This document shows positions 16,472-24,871 of a stretch of 64,000 nucleotides of DNA, one piece after another; position 1 is the first letter of the stretch; each line of letters opens with the position of its first letter. The translations under genes and the position numbers were made by a program. Under the pieces are notes generated by a model, which did no database searches, had not been told where the DNA came from, and was given only the letters and a program-made list of their open reading frames with translations. The stretch is from Iodidimonas nitroreducens (lineage in GTDB: Bacteria > Pseudomonadota > Alphaproteobacteria > Sphingomonadales > Rhodothalassiaceae), in NCBI GenBank assembly GCA_000710935.1, contig BAYV01000004.1:1-64000 (forward strand), given 5' to 3'.

Positions 16472-16547
16472 CCAGCCCCCTTTATCGAATACGCGCTGGT
16501 CAGTGACCAGCCCCTCTTTGTCGAACAAGCGCTGGTCAGTGACCAGC
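16460..16547. repeat. Three copies of a 17-bp palindrome
   Basis: GCTGGTCAGTGACCAGC occurs identically at 16460-16476, 16495-16511 and 16531-16547 (period 35 and 36 bp). The arms are 8 bp, with an odd central base. The intervening DNA is also related (CCCCTTTATCGAA / CCCTCTTTGTCGAA), so a unit of about 35 bp was duplicated. Copy 1 encodes the last three residues and stop of the piuC-like gene, and the third ends 8 bp before the mrp stop. The array fills the convergent gap and could act as a bidirectional terminator or a REP-like element. Confidence 0.85.
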
Positions 16548-16555
16548 CCTCAGCG

Positions 16556-17656
16556 TTATTTGGCAGAGAGGCGAGCCGCGATTTTTTCGGCAATATCAAG
16601 ATAGGCACGGGCCTGCGGACCATCGGGCGATACCGAGACCACCGGGGTGCCTTGATCGGATGTTTCGCGGATATCCATATGCAGGGGAATTTCGCCTAAG
16701 AAATCGGCACCCAAAGCGGCAGCGGTTTCGCGCGCCCCACCGGTTCCAAAAATATCGGCGCGATCCCCGCAACTGGGGCAAAGGAAATAGCTCATATTCT
16801 CGATGATGCCGAAAATCGGCACATCCACCTGCCGAAACATCGCCAATCCCTTACGGGCATCGATAAGGGCAATATCCTGAGGTGTGGAGACGATTACCGC
16901 CCCCGCCAAAGGCACTTTTTGGGATAAAGTGAGCTGCGCATCGCCGGTGCCGGGGGGCATATCCACCACCAATATATCCAGATCCCCCCAATGCACATCG
17001 CCCAAAAGCTGGGTGACGGCCGATCCCACCATGGGGCCGCGCCAGACCATGGCTTTTTCCTGATCCACCAGATAACCGATCGACATGGTTTTGATCCCAT
17101 GGGCGATGATCGGCTCGATAATTTTTCCCGCCACATCTGGCTTGCCTTGCGCCCCCACAAGCCGGGGCACCGAGGGGCCATAGATATCGGCATCCAAAAG
17201 CCCGACATTGAGGCCCCGACGCGCTAAAGCAAGGGCGAGATTAACGGCGGTGGTTGATTTCCCAACCCCCCCCTTGCCGCTGGCGATGGCGATGATCGCC
17301 TTTACATCCTTGATCCCTTCCAGGGGAGGCGCGGGCTTTGGACCCTGTTTTCCCGGCATCTGAGGGGGGAGAGCGGGACGAGCCGCGGCGGGTGTGGAGC
17401 CCTGCGGGCGTTCGGCGGTGAGCACCACCGTGCTTGATAAAACGCCGGGAATGGCCTTCACCACCTGTTCGGCCCGGGCGCGCAAAGGCTCGGATCGGCT
17501 GGCCTTTTCGGCATCGGGAAGCTCAAGCGAGAAACCGATATGGCCATTTTTTATCACCAGCCCTGTTACATAGCCCAATGACAGGATATCCTGCCCGCTT
17601 TCGGAGTCGATGACGGTTTTCAAGGCATCGAGAATTTGTTGTTTATCGACGGTCAT
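16556..17656 (-). CDS. mrp: Mrp/ApbC-type Fe-S cluster carrier ATPase
   Basis: 366 residues. P-loop scaffold/carrier that transfers iron-sulfur clusters to apoproteins in the cytosol. The N-terminal 80 residues form a MIP18-type domain (ILDALKTVIDSESGQDI, then GYVTGLVIKNG). After a Pro-rich linker (about 88-115) comes the deviant Walker A GKGGVGKST (127-135), then DADIYGPSVPRL, the Walker B region VVDMPPGTGD and the cluster-binding CPSC (Cys293, Cys296). Length is typical. It is divergent from hflK, an arrangement common in alphaproteobacteria. Confidence 0.95.
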   Translation of the reverse strand: MTVDKQQILDALKTVIDSESGQDILSLGYVTGLVIKNGHIGFSLELPDAEKASRSEPLRARAEQVVKAIPGVLSSTVVLTAERPQGSTPAAARPALPPQMPGKQGPKPAPPLEGIKDVKAIIAIASGKGGVGKSTTAVNLALALARRGLNVGLLDADIYGPSVPRLVGAQGKPDVAGKIIEPIIAHGIKTMSIGYLVDQEKAMVWRGPMVGSAVTQLLGDVHWGDLDILVVDMPPGTGDAQLTLSQKVPLAGAVIVSTPQDIALIDARKGLAMFRQVDVPIFGIIENMSYFLCPSCGDRADIFGTGGARETAAALGADFLGEIPLHMDIRETSDQGTPVVSVSPDGPQARAYLDIAEKIAARLSAK

Positions 17657-17724
17657 ATTGGGCCTTTATCTTTAGTCAAATGGATATTTATCGTGACTTT
17701 GTGTCATAGAATGGAAAGCTGACA

Positions 17725-17753
17725 TTGCGACAGGTCCCCGTCTTTCATATATA
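17725..17753 (+). promoter_or_regulatory. Possible sigma-70 promoter for hflK
   Basis: TTGCGA (17725-17730) and TATATA (17748-17753) are separated by 17 bp, each matching four of six consensus positions. They lie about 87 bp before the hflK ATG, in the mrp-hflK divergent gap. Found by eye; no start-site evidence. Confidence 0.35.
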
Positions 17754-17839
17754 GCGTTACAGGAATTCTTTGCAAAAGCGCTGTTTTGAATCGCAGTGTT
17801 TGAAGCGCTCTGTTTTTAAATCAAGGGGAGAGAAAATTT

Positions 17840-18964
17840 ATGCCCTGGCAAAATACCGGCGGCGGTGGCGGAAATGGCCCATGGGGTGGCGGGCCGCAAG
17901 GGCCTCAGGGGCCTCAGGGGCCAAGACGACCCCAAGGGCCTCAGCCCGATCTGGATGAGATGATCAGAAAAGGCCAGCAGCGCTTGAAACAAATGCTGCC
18001 CCAGGGCGCAGGCGGTAAAAGCGGGATCACCCTTTTGATCATTTTAGGGCTCATTCTTTGGGCGGCGACCGGGATTTATCGGGTGAATGCCGATGAGCAG
18101 GGCGTGGTCTTGCGCTTTGGCGCGGCGGCCGAGCAGCCGACGCTTCCCGGCCTGCATTGGCATTTGCCATGGCCGATTGAAACCGCTCTTACCCCAGCGG
18201 TTACGGTTGTTAATCGGGTTGATATCGGCTTTCGTCAGGGCATGGGGCAGGGCAATCGTCCGGCAGCTTTGCTTGATGAAAGCCTGATGCTTACCGGTGA
18301 TGAAAATATCGTGGATGTATCTTTCACGGTTTTTTGGCAGATCAAGGATGCCACCAAATATCTGTTCAATATCCAAAGCCCACAGGAAGGAACCGTTAAA
18401 TCGGTTGCGGAAAGTGTGATGCGGGAAATCGTTGGGCGCACCAACATCCAGCAGGTTTTGACCGAGGGGCGCGGTGCGATCGAAACAGAAGCCCAAACCC
18501 TGATCCAGCAATCCTTGGATACCTATGAAGCGGGGATTTTGGTTGGAGGCGTGAAGCTTGAAAAGGTTGATCCCCCCATGCAGGTGATCGATGCTTTCCG
18601 CGATGTGCAGGCCGCTGAAGCGGATCGTCAGCGTTTTCGCAATGAAGCGGATCGCTATGCCAATCAGATCATTCCCGAAGCTCGCGGGCGTGCCAATCAG
18701 ATCCTTCAGGAAGCCGAAGCCTATAAGGAACAGGTGATTGCCGGTGCTCAGGGGGATGTGGCGCGTTTCTTATCGGTTTATGAGGAATATGCTCAGGCCA
18801 AAGATGTGACGCGCACCCGCATCTATCTGGAAACCATGGAAAATATCTTTACCGATATGGATAAGGTGATCATGGATCAGAATGCCGGTTCGGGTGTTGT
18901 GCCCTATATGGCGCTGCCTGCAATCAAGGGCCGCAATGACAAAACATCAGGCGGAGACAGATAA
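17840..18964 (+). CDS. hflK: FtsH protease modulator HflK
   Basis: 374 residues. Membrane-anchored SPFH/prohibitin protein that with HflC forms a large cage around FtsH and limits its access to membrane substrates. A Gly/Pro/Gln-rich cytoplasmic tail (1-37) precedes the membrane segment at about 61-80. The band-7 domain begins RVNADEQGVVLRFG. The C-terminal half is a long Ala/Glu/Arg coiled coil (QAAEADRQRFRNEADRYANQ). The start is preceded by AAGGGGAGAG. The stop overlaps hflC (TAATG). Confidence 0.95.
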   Translation: MPWQNTGGGGGNGPWGGGPQGPQGPQGPRRPQGPQPDLDEMIRKGQQRLKQMLPQGAGGKSGITLLIILGLILWAATGIYRVNADEQGVVLRFGAAAEQPTLPGLHWHLPWPIETALTPAVTVVNRVDIGFRQGMGQGNRPAALLDESLMLTGDENIVDVSFTVFWQIKDATKYLFNIQSPQEGTVKSVAESVMREIVGRTNIQQVLTEGRGAIETEAQTLIQQSLDTYEAGILVGGVKLEKVDPPMQVIDAFRDVQAAEADRQRFRNEADRYANQIIPEARGRANQILQEAEAYKEQVIAGAQGDVARFLSVYEEYAQAKDVTRTRIYLETMENIFTDMDKVIMDQNAGSGVVPYMALPAIKGRNDKTSGGDR

Positions 18965-19833
18965 TGAACGCACGCTCGATATTTTTGCTGATTGTGCTGG
19001 GCGTGGTGATTGCCATTGCCAGTACCGGCTTGTTCACCGTGCGGGAAACCGAACAGGTTATCGTGATGCAATTCGGCGATCCCCGAAGGGTGGTCAAGGA
19101 GCCGGGGCTGCATTGGAAACTACCCTTTTTACAACAGGCGAATTATTTTGATTCCCGCATTCTCAATCTTGATATCGACACGCAAGAAGTGATTGCCTCG
19201 GATCAAAAGCGCTTGCAGGTAGATGCTTTTACCCGCTTTCGGATTACCGATCCTTTGCTCACCTACCAAACTGTGCGGAATGAATTAGGGGCGAAAAGCC
19301 GCATCGATACCATCGTGGCATCTAATCTGCGGCAGGTTCTGGCCTCTGAACCTTTGCGCAACATCGTGTCTGGTGAACGCGCCAAACTGATGGAAAGAAT
19401 CCGCGAACAGGTTAATCTCAATGCTGATCGCTTTGGTGTCGAAGTGGTTGATATGCGCTTGCGCCGAGTGGATTTGCCGGATGCCAATTCGCAGACCATT
19501 TTTGATCGGATGCGGACCGAGCGTGAGCGTGAAGCTGAAGAAGCCCGGGCGGAAGGCCGTGAATTGGCGGCGCGGATCAGGGCGCAGGCTGATCGCGAAC
19601 GCACTGTTTTGCTGGCTGAAGCCGGCCGTGAAGCGCAAAAGCTGCGGGGTGAAGGCGATGGGGCTGCGGCCAAGATTTTTGCCGAGGCTTTTGGCAAGGA
19701 TGTGGATTTCTTTGAATTCTACCGCTCTATGGAAGCCTATCGCAACGCATTGGGTAATCAATCCACCACCATTGTTTTGTCACCGGATAGCCCTTTTCTT
19801 GAGTATCTTGGTAATCAGAACGCGAAAAAATAA
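18964..19833 (+). CDS. hflC: FtsH protease modulator HflC
   Basis: 289 residues. Partner of HflK in the periplasm-facing FtsH-regulating complex. N-terminal membrane anchor (about 4-22), then the SPFH domain: FTVRETEQVIVMQFGDPRRVVKEPGLHWKLPF. The central DMRLRRVDLPDANSQTIFDRMRTERERE is the HflC hallmark leading into the Arg/Glu coiled coil. It is coupled to hflK by a one-base overlap and followed 15 bp later by the DUF2065 gene, consistent with a single transcript. Confidence 0.95.
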   Translation: MNARSIFLLIVLGVVIAIASTGLFTVRETEQVIVMQFGDPRRVVKEPGLHWKLPFLQQANYFDSRILNLDIDTQEVIASDQKRLQVDAFTRFRITDPLLTYQTVRNELGAKSRIDTIVASNLRQVLASEPLRNIVSGERAKLMERIREQVNLNADRFGVEVVDMRLRRVDLPDANSQTIFDRMRTEREREAEEARAEGRELAARIRAQADRERTVLLAEAGREAQKLRGEGDGAAAKIFAEAFGKDVDFFEFYRSMEAYRNALGNQSTTIVLSPDSPFLEYLGNQNAKK

Positions 19834-19848
19834 ACTGAGGCTAGCCCC

Positions 19849-20046
19849 ATGAGCTTTCTATGGACTGATTTTGTCGTGGCTTTGGGGCTGGCTTTTGTTC
19901 TGGAAGGTGTGGCCTATATTTTGATGCCGGATCAGATGCGCCGCTTACATGCTTTGGTGCTGAGCTCGGAGAATGAAAAGCTGCGCCTTGCGGGCATTGG
20001 CGGCCTGCTCTTTGGCTTTGTGATGATTTGGGTGGGGCGTTTTTGA
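19849..20046 (+). CDS. DUF2065 small membrane protein
   Basis: 65 residues with two predicted membrane segments (about 5-26 and 44-63) joined by a polar loop containing MPDQMRR. It matches DUF2065, a family repeatedly found between hflC and degP in alphaproteobacteria, so a role in the HflKC/DegP membrane-quality-control locus is plausible but unproven. AGGCTAGCCCC precedes the ATG, a modest ribosome site. Confidence 0.85.
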   Translation: MSFLWTDFVVALGLAFVLEGVAYILMPDQMRRLHALVLSSENEKLRLAGIGGLLFGFVMIWVGRF

Positions 20047-20149
20047 TCCGCCCACAAGCCCGGCCATAAGTCCGCCCATAAACTGAGCAAGAGACGATCA
20101 GGGAAAATGAGGGGATATGAGCAGGTGAATTTGTATAAAAGGAGGTGTT

Positions 20150-21670
20150 ATGCGCCATAAAAATGCGACAGCGATAGCGATAACAAAAGCCGGTGATGGA
20201 TTGAGCGCCAGAACTGATCCCAGAACTGATGCCAGCCGTGAAAATCGGATCAAGCATCTTTTCTTGTGGGTGGGGTTGCTTGCGGCGGTGATTTTCCTTG
20301 CCACAGCCTCTCTATCGCAGGCCCGGCAAATGCCGGAAAGCTTTGCGGATCTGGTGGAAAAGCTGTCTCCGGCGGTTGTCAATATTTCCAGCGTGCAAAA
20401 TGTCGAAGCCACGGCTCAGCGCTCCCCTTTTCCGCCGGGCTCGCCTTTTGAAGATTTTTTTGATGAATTTTTTGATCGCCGTCAGCCCGGGCAGGGGGGG
20501 GATGGGCAAGCCCCTACGCGCAAGCTGCAAAGCTTAGGGTCTGGCTTCATCATTGATCCCAAAGGGCTGGTGGTGACCAATAACCATGTCATCGAAAAAG
20601 CCGATGAAGTGACCGTGCGCACAGTGGATGGCGAAGAATATCAGGCTGAGGTCATCGGGCGCGATCAGGAGGGTGATCTGGCCCTTTTGCGGATCAAATC
20701 GGATCAGGATTTTCCTTTTGTGAAATGGGGATCGAGCAAAAAAGCCCGGGTTGGCGATTGGGTTTTGAGCATCGGCAATCCTTTCGGCCTTGGGGGTTCG
20801 GTGACGGCGGGGATCATTTCCGCCCATCATCGCCAGATCAGCGGTGGTCCATTTGACGATTTCATCCAAACCGATGCCTCGATCAATCGGGGCAATTCGG
20901 GTGGGCCTTTGTTTAATCTTGATGGTGAAGTGATCGGCGTGAATACCGCCATTTTCAGCCCCACGGGCGGGAATGTGGGCATTGCTTTTTCCATTCCATC
21001 GGATCAGGCCCAGCGGGTGATTTCGCAGATCGAAGAACATGGCTATGTGCGCCGGGGCTTTTTGGGTGTGCAGATCCAGGCCGTGGATAAGATGACAGCG
21101 GAAGCCCTGGGCCTTGAAAAGGCGAAGGGTGCCTTGGTCAATTCCGTGACCCCCGATAGCCCGGCGGCCAAAGCCGGGATCCGGGAAGGCGATATCATCG
21201 TCGAATTCAATGGCGAAGTGGTGGAAGACAGCACGGCTTTGGTGAAGGTCGTCAGCGCTTTGGGTGTTGAGGAAGAAGCGACCCTGACGGTTTTGCGCGA
21301 TGGCAAGCGGGTCAATCTTTCGGTGGTGACAGGCGAACGGCCAAGGCCCGAAGATCCCACAACCCCTGCTCAGCCTTCGGTGACCGAAGAACTGGGCATG
21401 AATTTGTCAGGTTTGACGGTGCTGCTGCGCCAGCAATATGATGTGCCCGATGATGTGAATGGCGCCATCGTTCTTCAGGTGGCCCCTGATCTGCGCCAGC
21501 GGATTGCCCCCGGCGATGTGATCGTCGAGGTGAATCGCAAGGCCGTGTCCTCACCCGAGGATGTGAGTGCGGCGATTAAATCCATCCGCGAAGAAGGGCG
21601 CACGGCGGCCCTGCTCAGGGTTTATCGTGCCGGTAATTATTATTTCATCCCCATCCCGTTGGATGAATAA
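20150..21670 (+). CDS. degP: DegP/HtrA-family Do serine endopeptidase
   Basis: 506 residues with an excellent Shine-Dalgarno (AAAGGAGGT) before ATG 20150. Periplasmic protease/chaperone that removes misfolded envelope proteins. A hydrophobic segment at about 36-52, after an unusually long polar N terminus, acts as signal or anchor. The catalytic triad is His146 (TNNHVIE), Asp176 (EGDLALL) and Ser250 (GNSGGPL). Two PDZ domains follow, the first around 290-380 (RRGFLGVQIQ, then GIREGDIIVEFNG) and the second around 400-500 (RQRIAPGDVIVEVN). It ends the hflK-hflC-DUF2065-degP run and is followed by a terminator. Confidence 0.95.
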   Translation: MRHKNATAIAITKAGDGLSARTDPRTDASRENRIKHLFLWVGLLAAVIFLATASLSQARQMPESFADLVEKLSPAVVNISSVQNVEATAQRSPFPPGSPFEDFFDEFFDRRQPGQGGDGQAPTRKLQSLGSGFIIDPKGLVVTNNHVIEKADEVTVRTVDGEEYQAEVIGRDQEGDLALLRIKSDQDFPFVKWGSSKKARVGDWVLSIGNPFGLGGSVTAGIISAHHRQISGGPFDDFIQTDASINRGNSGGPLFNLDGEVIGVNTAIFSPTGGNVGIAFSIPSDQAQRVISQIEEHGYVRRGFLGVQIQAVDKMTAEALGLEKAKGALVNSVTPDSPAAKAGIREGDIIVEFNGEVVEDSTALVKVVSALGVEEEATLTVLRDGKRVNLSVVTGERPRPEDPTTPAQPSVTEELGMNLSGLTVLLRQQYDVPDDVNGAIVLQVAPDLRQRIAPGDVIVEVNRKAVSSPEDVSAAIKSIREEGRTAALLRVYRAGNYYFIPIPLDE

Positions 21671-21722
21671 TTTATGAGGCCCTGATCTTTCAGTGCCACA
21701 GGCACAATGGGGCGAAGAGATG

Positions 21723-21752
21723 AAAAGGGCTGCTTTCGGGTGGCCCTTTTTT
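21723..21752 (+). terminator. Rho-independent terminator after degP
   Basis: AAAAGGGC (21723-21730) pairs with the GCCCTTTT run at about 21744-21751, with a short C/T/G-rich loop. The T tract is part of the 3' arm. It sits between degP and the converging YceI gene and may serve both. Confidence 0.8.
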
Positions 21753-21782
21753 GTGTTTATGGCCTTTTTCCAGGGGGATTTT

Positions 21783-22514
21783 TTATGGCTGATGGATCAA
21801 TTCCGCCTCGATCATGATCGCCACCTCATGCCCCACGGCGGGAGACCATTTGCCAAGGCCAAAGGCTGAGCGATCCAGATGGGTGCGGGCGGAAAATCCC
21901 AAAGTGGGGGCCCCGGTCAGAGGATTTTTGGCATAGCCATTAAAGGTGACCTCAAGGCGGATGGGGCGGCGGCGGCCATTCATTTCCAATTGGCCTTCGA
22001 TGGTGCCATCCACCCCATTCTGGCTGCGGATGCTTTCGGCAGTAAAATGGATCTCTGGATAGCGGGCCAGATCAAATAGATCCGTGCGCAGGATGTCATC
22101 AATCGTTGAACTGCCGCTATTCACTGATTGCAGGGGGATACGCACATCCATCTTGCTTTGCAGTGGATCATCAGGCTTTAAATCAAGGCTGATGTCGATG
22201 GTGTCAAAACGCCCGGTAAACTGGCTATAGCCCAAATGGTTCAGGCTAAATTGCACCGAGACATGATCGGGATCGGCGCGATAAATCCCGGCGGGGGCTT
22301 TGCTCAAGCGGGTTGTGACATCATGGCTCAACACCGCGATGCCCTGCTCGATTTTTGTGCAACCGGATAGCAGGACCAGCACGGTAAAGGTGAGGATGAA
22401 GGCTAAGGCCAGGCGGATCCCAGCAGGCCGAGTTCTTGTAACAGATGGGGTGGCAGGCCATTTATGGATGGAATAAGAGGCGAGAGCGGCTGGATGGAAG
22501 CGATCAGGCTGCAT
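21783..22514 (-). CDS. YceI-family lipoprotein
   Basis: 243 residues. Residues 31-52 form a hydrophobic segment ending in a lipobox (LLSGC, Cys52), but 30 polar residues precede it, so the true start may be further in; no clear internal ATG was found. The YceI lipocalin-like barrel covers about 75-240: AGIYRADPDHVSVQFSLNHLGYSQFTGRFD, then PEIHFTAES, GQLEMNGRRRPIRLEVTFNG and a closing HEVAIMIEAEL. The family binds isoprenoid-type lipids in a beta barrel. It is divergent from the tandem secreted-protein genes. Confidence 0.85.
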   Translation of the reverse strand: MQPDRFHPAALASYSIHKWPATPSVTRTRPAGIRLALAFILTFTVLVLLSGCTKIEQGIAVLSHDVTTRLSKAPAGIYRADPDHVSVQFSLNHLGYSQFTGRFDTIDISLDLKPDDPLQSKMDVRIPLQSVNSGSSTIDDILRTDLFDLARYPEIHFTAESIRSQNGVDGTIEGQLEMNGRRRPIRLEVTFNGYAKNPLTGAPTLGFSARTHLDRSAFGLGKWSPAVGHEVAIMIEAELIHQP

Positions 22515-22537
22515 GGTTTCCGGTCCTTTTGGGGTAG

Positions 22538-22590
22538 TCCCATCGCGCCCAAATGGGATTATGAGAGAGGGATGTTCAGCAGATGTTCAG
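22538..22590. promoter_or_regulatory. Inverted and direct repeats in a divergent promoter region
   Basis: TCCCAT...ATGGGA (22538-22543 and 22553-22558) is an inverted repeat. Just beyond it GATGTTCAG occurs twice, at 22571-22579 and 22582-22590, one helical turn apart. Both lie between the divergent YceI gene and the tandem secreted-protein genes. An operator role is only a possibility. Confidence 0.25.
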
Positions 22591-22634
22591 TCCCTTTATA
22601 GCAGACTATCAAAAGCAGAGTGCAGGAGGTTAGC

Positions 22635-23411
22635 ATGAAAAGCGCAGATGCGATCAAAACCACAATGGCTCGCATTGTTTATCCACCAAGTGCGGCATTG
22701 GCTTTATGCGCATTGTTCGCAATCCCGGTGCTGGCCCAAACTTCACCCACATCCTCTGCGATTGCTCCCCAAATGGATGGCTATCAGATCGAAACGGTGT
22801 TCAGTAAAACCTTGAACAACCGAATGAAATCGATTGATGATCTGGAGCGAACATTTGAAAAACGCTTCCGCAAAACCGGTACCGATGACAGTACATCCCA
22901 GCGCAGTGCTATCCACCGCTTTCCCAAAAGCCGCACGATAGGCACCCAATGGGCGGGGGAAACACTGATCCCTGATGCCGAAAATTATACCATGGGCAAT
23001 CTCATCGCCGCTTTGGCGGCCGATAATCTCAATCGCGCGCTTCCTGATTTCAAAGGAACTCTGCGCCTGACCATTGATCGTTTGAAGGTTTCGTCTCATC
23101 CCATCGCCTTTCTCAATGCATCCAATTCCTATGTTATGGGCAAGGTGGAATGGCTCGATTCTGAAGGTCATCTTGTAAAATCACAGGATGTGACCGCCAA
23201 TCTGGTGATCGATCCCAGTGTTGATCTGAACTATGATGGGCCCAAATATGCCTTCATCGAAACGGATGAAGCGGATCGTGTGGGGCCCACCCTTGCCTAT
23301 TTTGTTGAAAAGGCTCTTGAATCCCTATGGCCTGAGCAGGATGATAAGATCAACGGGCCGGTGATCATCCGCCTGAGCGGCCCCAATGAATCGATTATAT
23401 TCAATAATTAA
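22635..23411 (+). CDS. Secreted protein, first of two tandem paralogues
   Basis: 258 residues from ATG 22635, with a perfect AGGAGGT at 22624-22630. A signal peptide (hydrophobic to about residue 35, ending VLAQ) sends it to the periplasm. The mature part contains NNRMKSIDDLERTFEKRFRK, a charged helix, then WAGETLIPD, GTLRLTIDRLKV, ASNSYVMGKVE and a C-terminal FVEKALESLWPEQ. These blocks recur in the next gene, so the two arose by duplication. I recognise no named domain. No cysteine or catalytic motif is evident in the mature part. Confidence 0.7.
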   Translation: MKSADAIKTTMARIVYPPSAALALCALFAIPVLAQTSPTSSAIAPQMDGYQIETVFSKTLNNRMKSIDDLERTFEKRFRKTGTDDSTSQRSAIHRFPKSRTIGTQWAGETLIPDAENYTMGNLIAALAADNLNRALPDFKGTLRLTIDRLKVSSHPIAFLNASNSYVMGKVEWLDSEGHLVKSQDVTANLVIDPSVDLNYDGPKYAFIETDEADRVGPTLAYFVEKALESLWPEQDDKINGPVIIRLSGPNESIIFNN

Positions 23412-23433
23412 AAGCATATCAGGCGACCGGGGG

Positions 23434-24204
23434 ATGAGGATGCGCAAGGCCGGGTTTTTGGCGGCAGCGATCAGGATAGGGGTTGGGTTGGCGTTGGCTT
23501 TCGGGCTTGTTTTGCCGCCCACCACGGCTTTGGCTGAAAATAAGGCCACAAAGACGACTGTTGAGACAGGGGCAGCATTGCATCCTTATGAATTGACGAT
23601 TGAATTTTCCGGAAAGCTCAAGCGCCATATGCGCGCCATCAACCGCATTGAGCGTATTCAGGAAGAACGCTTTCGCCGCAGCTTATCCTTAAACGATGGG
23701 GGTGCCGATGTTCAGGGGAGCGAAAAGCCCACCGCCCCCCGATTGCCTTGGGCCGGGGCGGCGCTGATCCCTGATTTGCATGCCTTTTCGGTGGAAAATC
23801 TGCTCATCGCTATGGTGGAGCATAATATTGCCAAGGCCCAGCCCGGTTTTAATGGCAGCATCCGTTTGAAGATTGATCGGATCAAGCTTGATGATCATAG
23901 CGAGCCTTATTTGCGGGCGTCCAGCAGCTTTGTGGTGGGCAAGATCGAAATGCGCACGCGCGCGGGCGAGAAAATTATCGAGGATAAAATGACCGTAACA
24001 TTGGAAGCGGATAGGCTGATGCGCACAGGCCCTGCGCAACAGGGCTTTATCTTTTCCAGATATGAAGCGGACTATCGTTTGGCACCGGTTCTGGCGCTTT
24101 TTGTGGAACAGGCGCTGGAAAAAGCCTGGCCCCAGAAATCGGAGGAGATCGAAGGGCCGATTTTCATCATGCCCGATCCGGCGGATGTGTCAGCCGCCCG
24201 CTAA
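23434..24204 (+). CDS. Secreted protein, second of two tandem paralogues
   Basis: 256 residues from ATG 23434; an ATG at 23386 is in frame but would overlap the upstream gene and precede the signal peptide (MRMRKAGFLAAAIRIGVGLA, cleavage after TALA). Blocks shared with the upstream paralogue are the charged helix MRAINRIERIQEERFRRS, LPWAGAALIPD, GSIRLKIDRIKL, ASSSFVVGKIE and FVEQALEKAWPQ. The two proteins diverge in the last 60 residues. Same operon, 22 bp apart. Function unknown; a paired or hetero-oligomeric periplasmic role is conceivable. Confidence 0.7.
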   Translation: MRMRKAGFLAAAIRIGVGLALAFGLVLPPTTALAENKATKTTVETGAALHPYELTIEFSGKLKRHMRAINRIERIQEERFRRSLSLNDGGADVQGSEKPTAPRLPWAGAALIPDLHAFSVENLLIAMVEHNIAKAQPGFNGSIRLKIDRIKLDDHSEPYLRASSSFVVGKIEMRTRAGEKIIEDKMTVTLEADRLMRTGPAQQGFIFSRYEADYRLAPVLALFVEQALEKAWPQKSEEIEGPIFIMPDPADVSAAR

Positions 24205-24270
24205 AGATGAAGGATAAAAGCGTGCGGATTTCTCAGGAAAGTCCCCCTTTCCTTCAATCGATAGGTTCCT

Positions 24271-24654
24271 TCAATAAAGCAGGGTGCTTTTGGCTTCGGC
24301 ATAGGCAAGGCCGAAGCTTTGGCAGCCCTTCTCAGGGCCTTCGGCACGACCGAAAGCGGCATGGGCATTGAACTCTACCCGTCCCCCCGCCAGCAAGACC
24401 CGGTCTTCGCTTTCTTTCGCCAACCGAGCCATAGATTTGGCAATGAATTCTTCGATGTCATCGCCATCATAGCCGCAAAATTCGGCATTGCCAGCGGTGC
24501 GCCCCAGCTTTTGCGCCAGTATAATGAGATAGGATTTATCCGGTCCTTGTTGCGGACCCATGCCCTGCGCCTTGGCAGGCAAGGCCAAAATCGACCCGGA
24601 AAGCCCGGCACAGATGCCGATCATCAAGAGCCAGGAGTGATTAAATCGAAGCAT
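24271..24654 (-). CDS. Small secreted protein of unknown function
   Basis: 127 residues from the ATG at 24654; the frame is open upstream to 24696 but the internal start sits directly before the signal peptide (MLRFNHSWLLMIGICAGLSG, cleavage after AKA). The mature protein is helical, with KSYLIILAQKLGRTAGNAEFCGYDGDDIEEFI. It has two cysteines (in EFCGYD and KGCQSF) that could form a disulfide. It points towards the tandem paralogue genes. No named family recognised. Confidence 0.6.
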   Translation of the reverse strand: MLRFNHSWLLMIGICAGLSGSILALPAKAQGMGPQQGPDKSYLIILAQKLGRTAGNAEFCGYDGDDIEEFIAKSMARLAKESEDRVLLAGGRVEFNAHAAFGRAEGPEKGCQSFGLAYAEAKSTLLY

Positions 24655-24871
24655 CGGTCTTTCCTCGCATTTGTCCATCTCCAGCCTTTTGGGCATGGGG
24701 AGCTAGATCGCTCTTTTGATCACGCAATTTGCACTTCAAAGTTGTTTTAAGGAAAGCGTGCTGCCGCTTGCCTTCGTTTGATCCTTTTAGGCGATTTACG
24801 CCAAACTGCCAAGAGAACCCGCAGCGGGAATCGCAAAGGCTTGCCGAAAAGAACTCCGCTCATGGCCTGCC

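Noticed and set aside
16460-16547. CRISPR array
   Set aside because: Only three copies of a 17-bp perfect palindrome, the spacers are similar to each other, and no cas gene is near.
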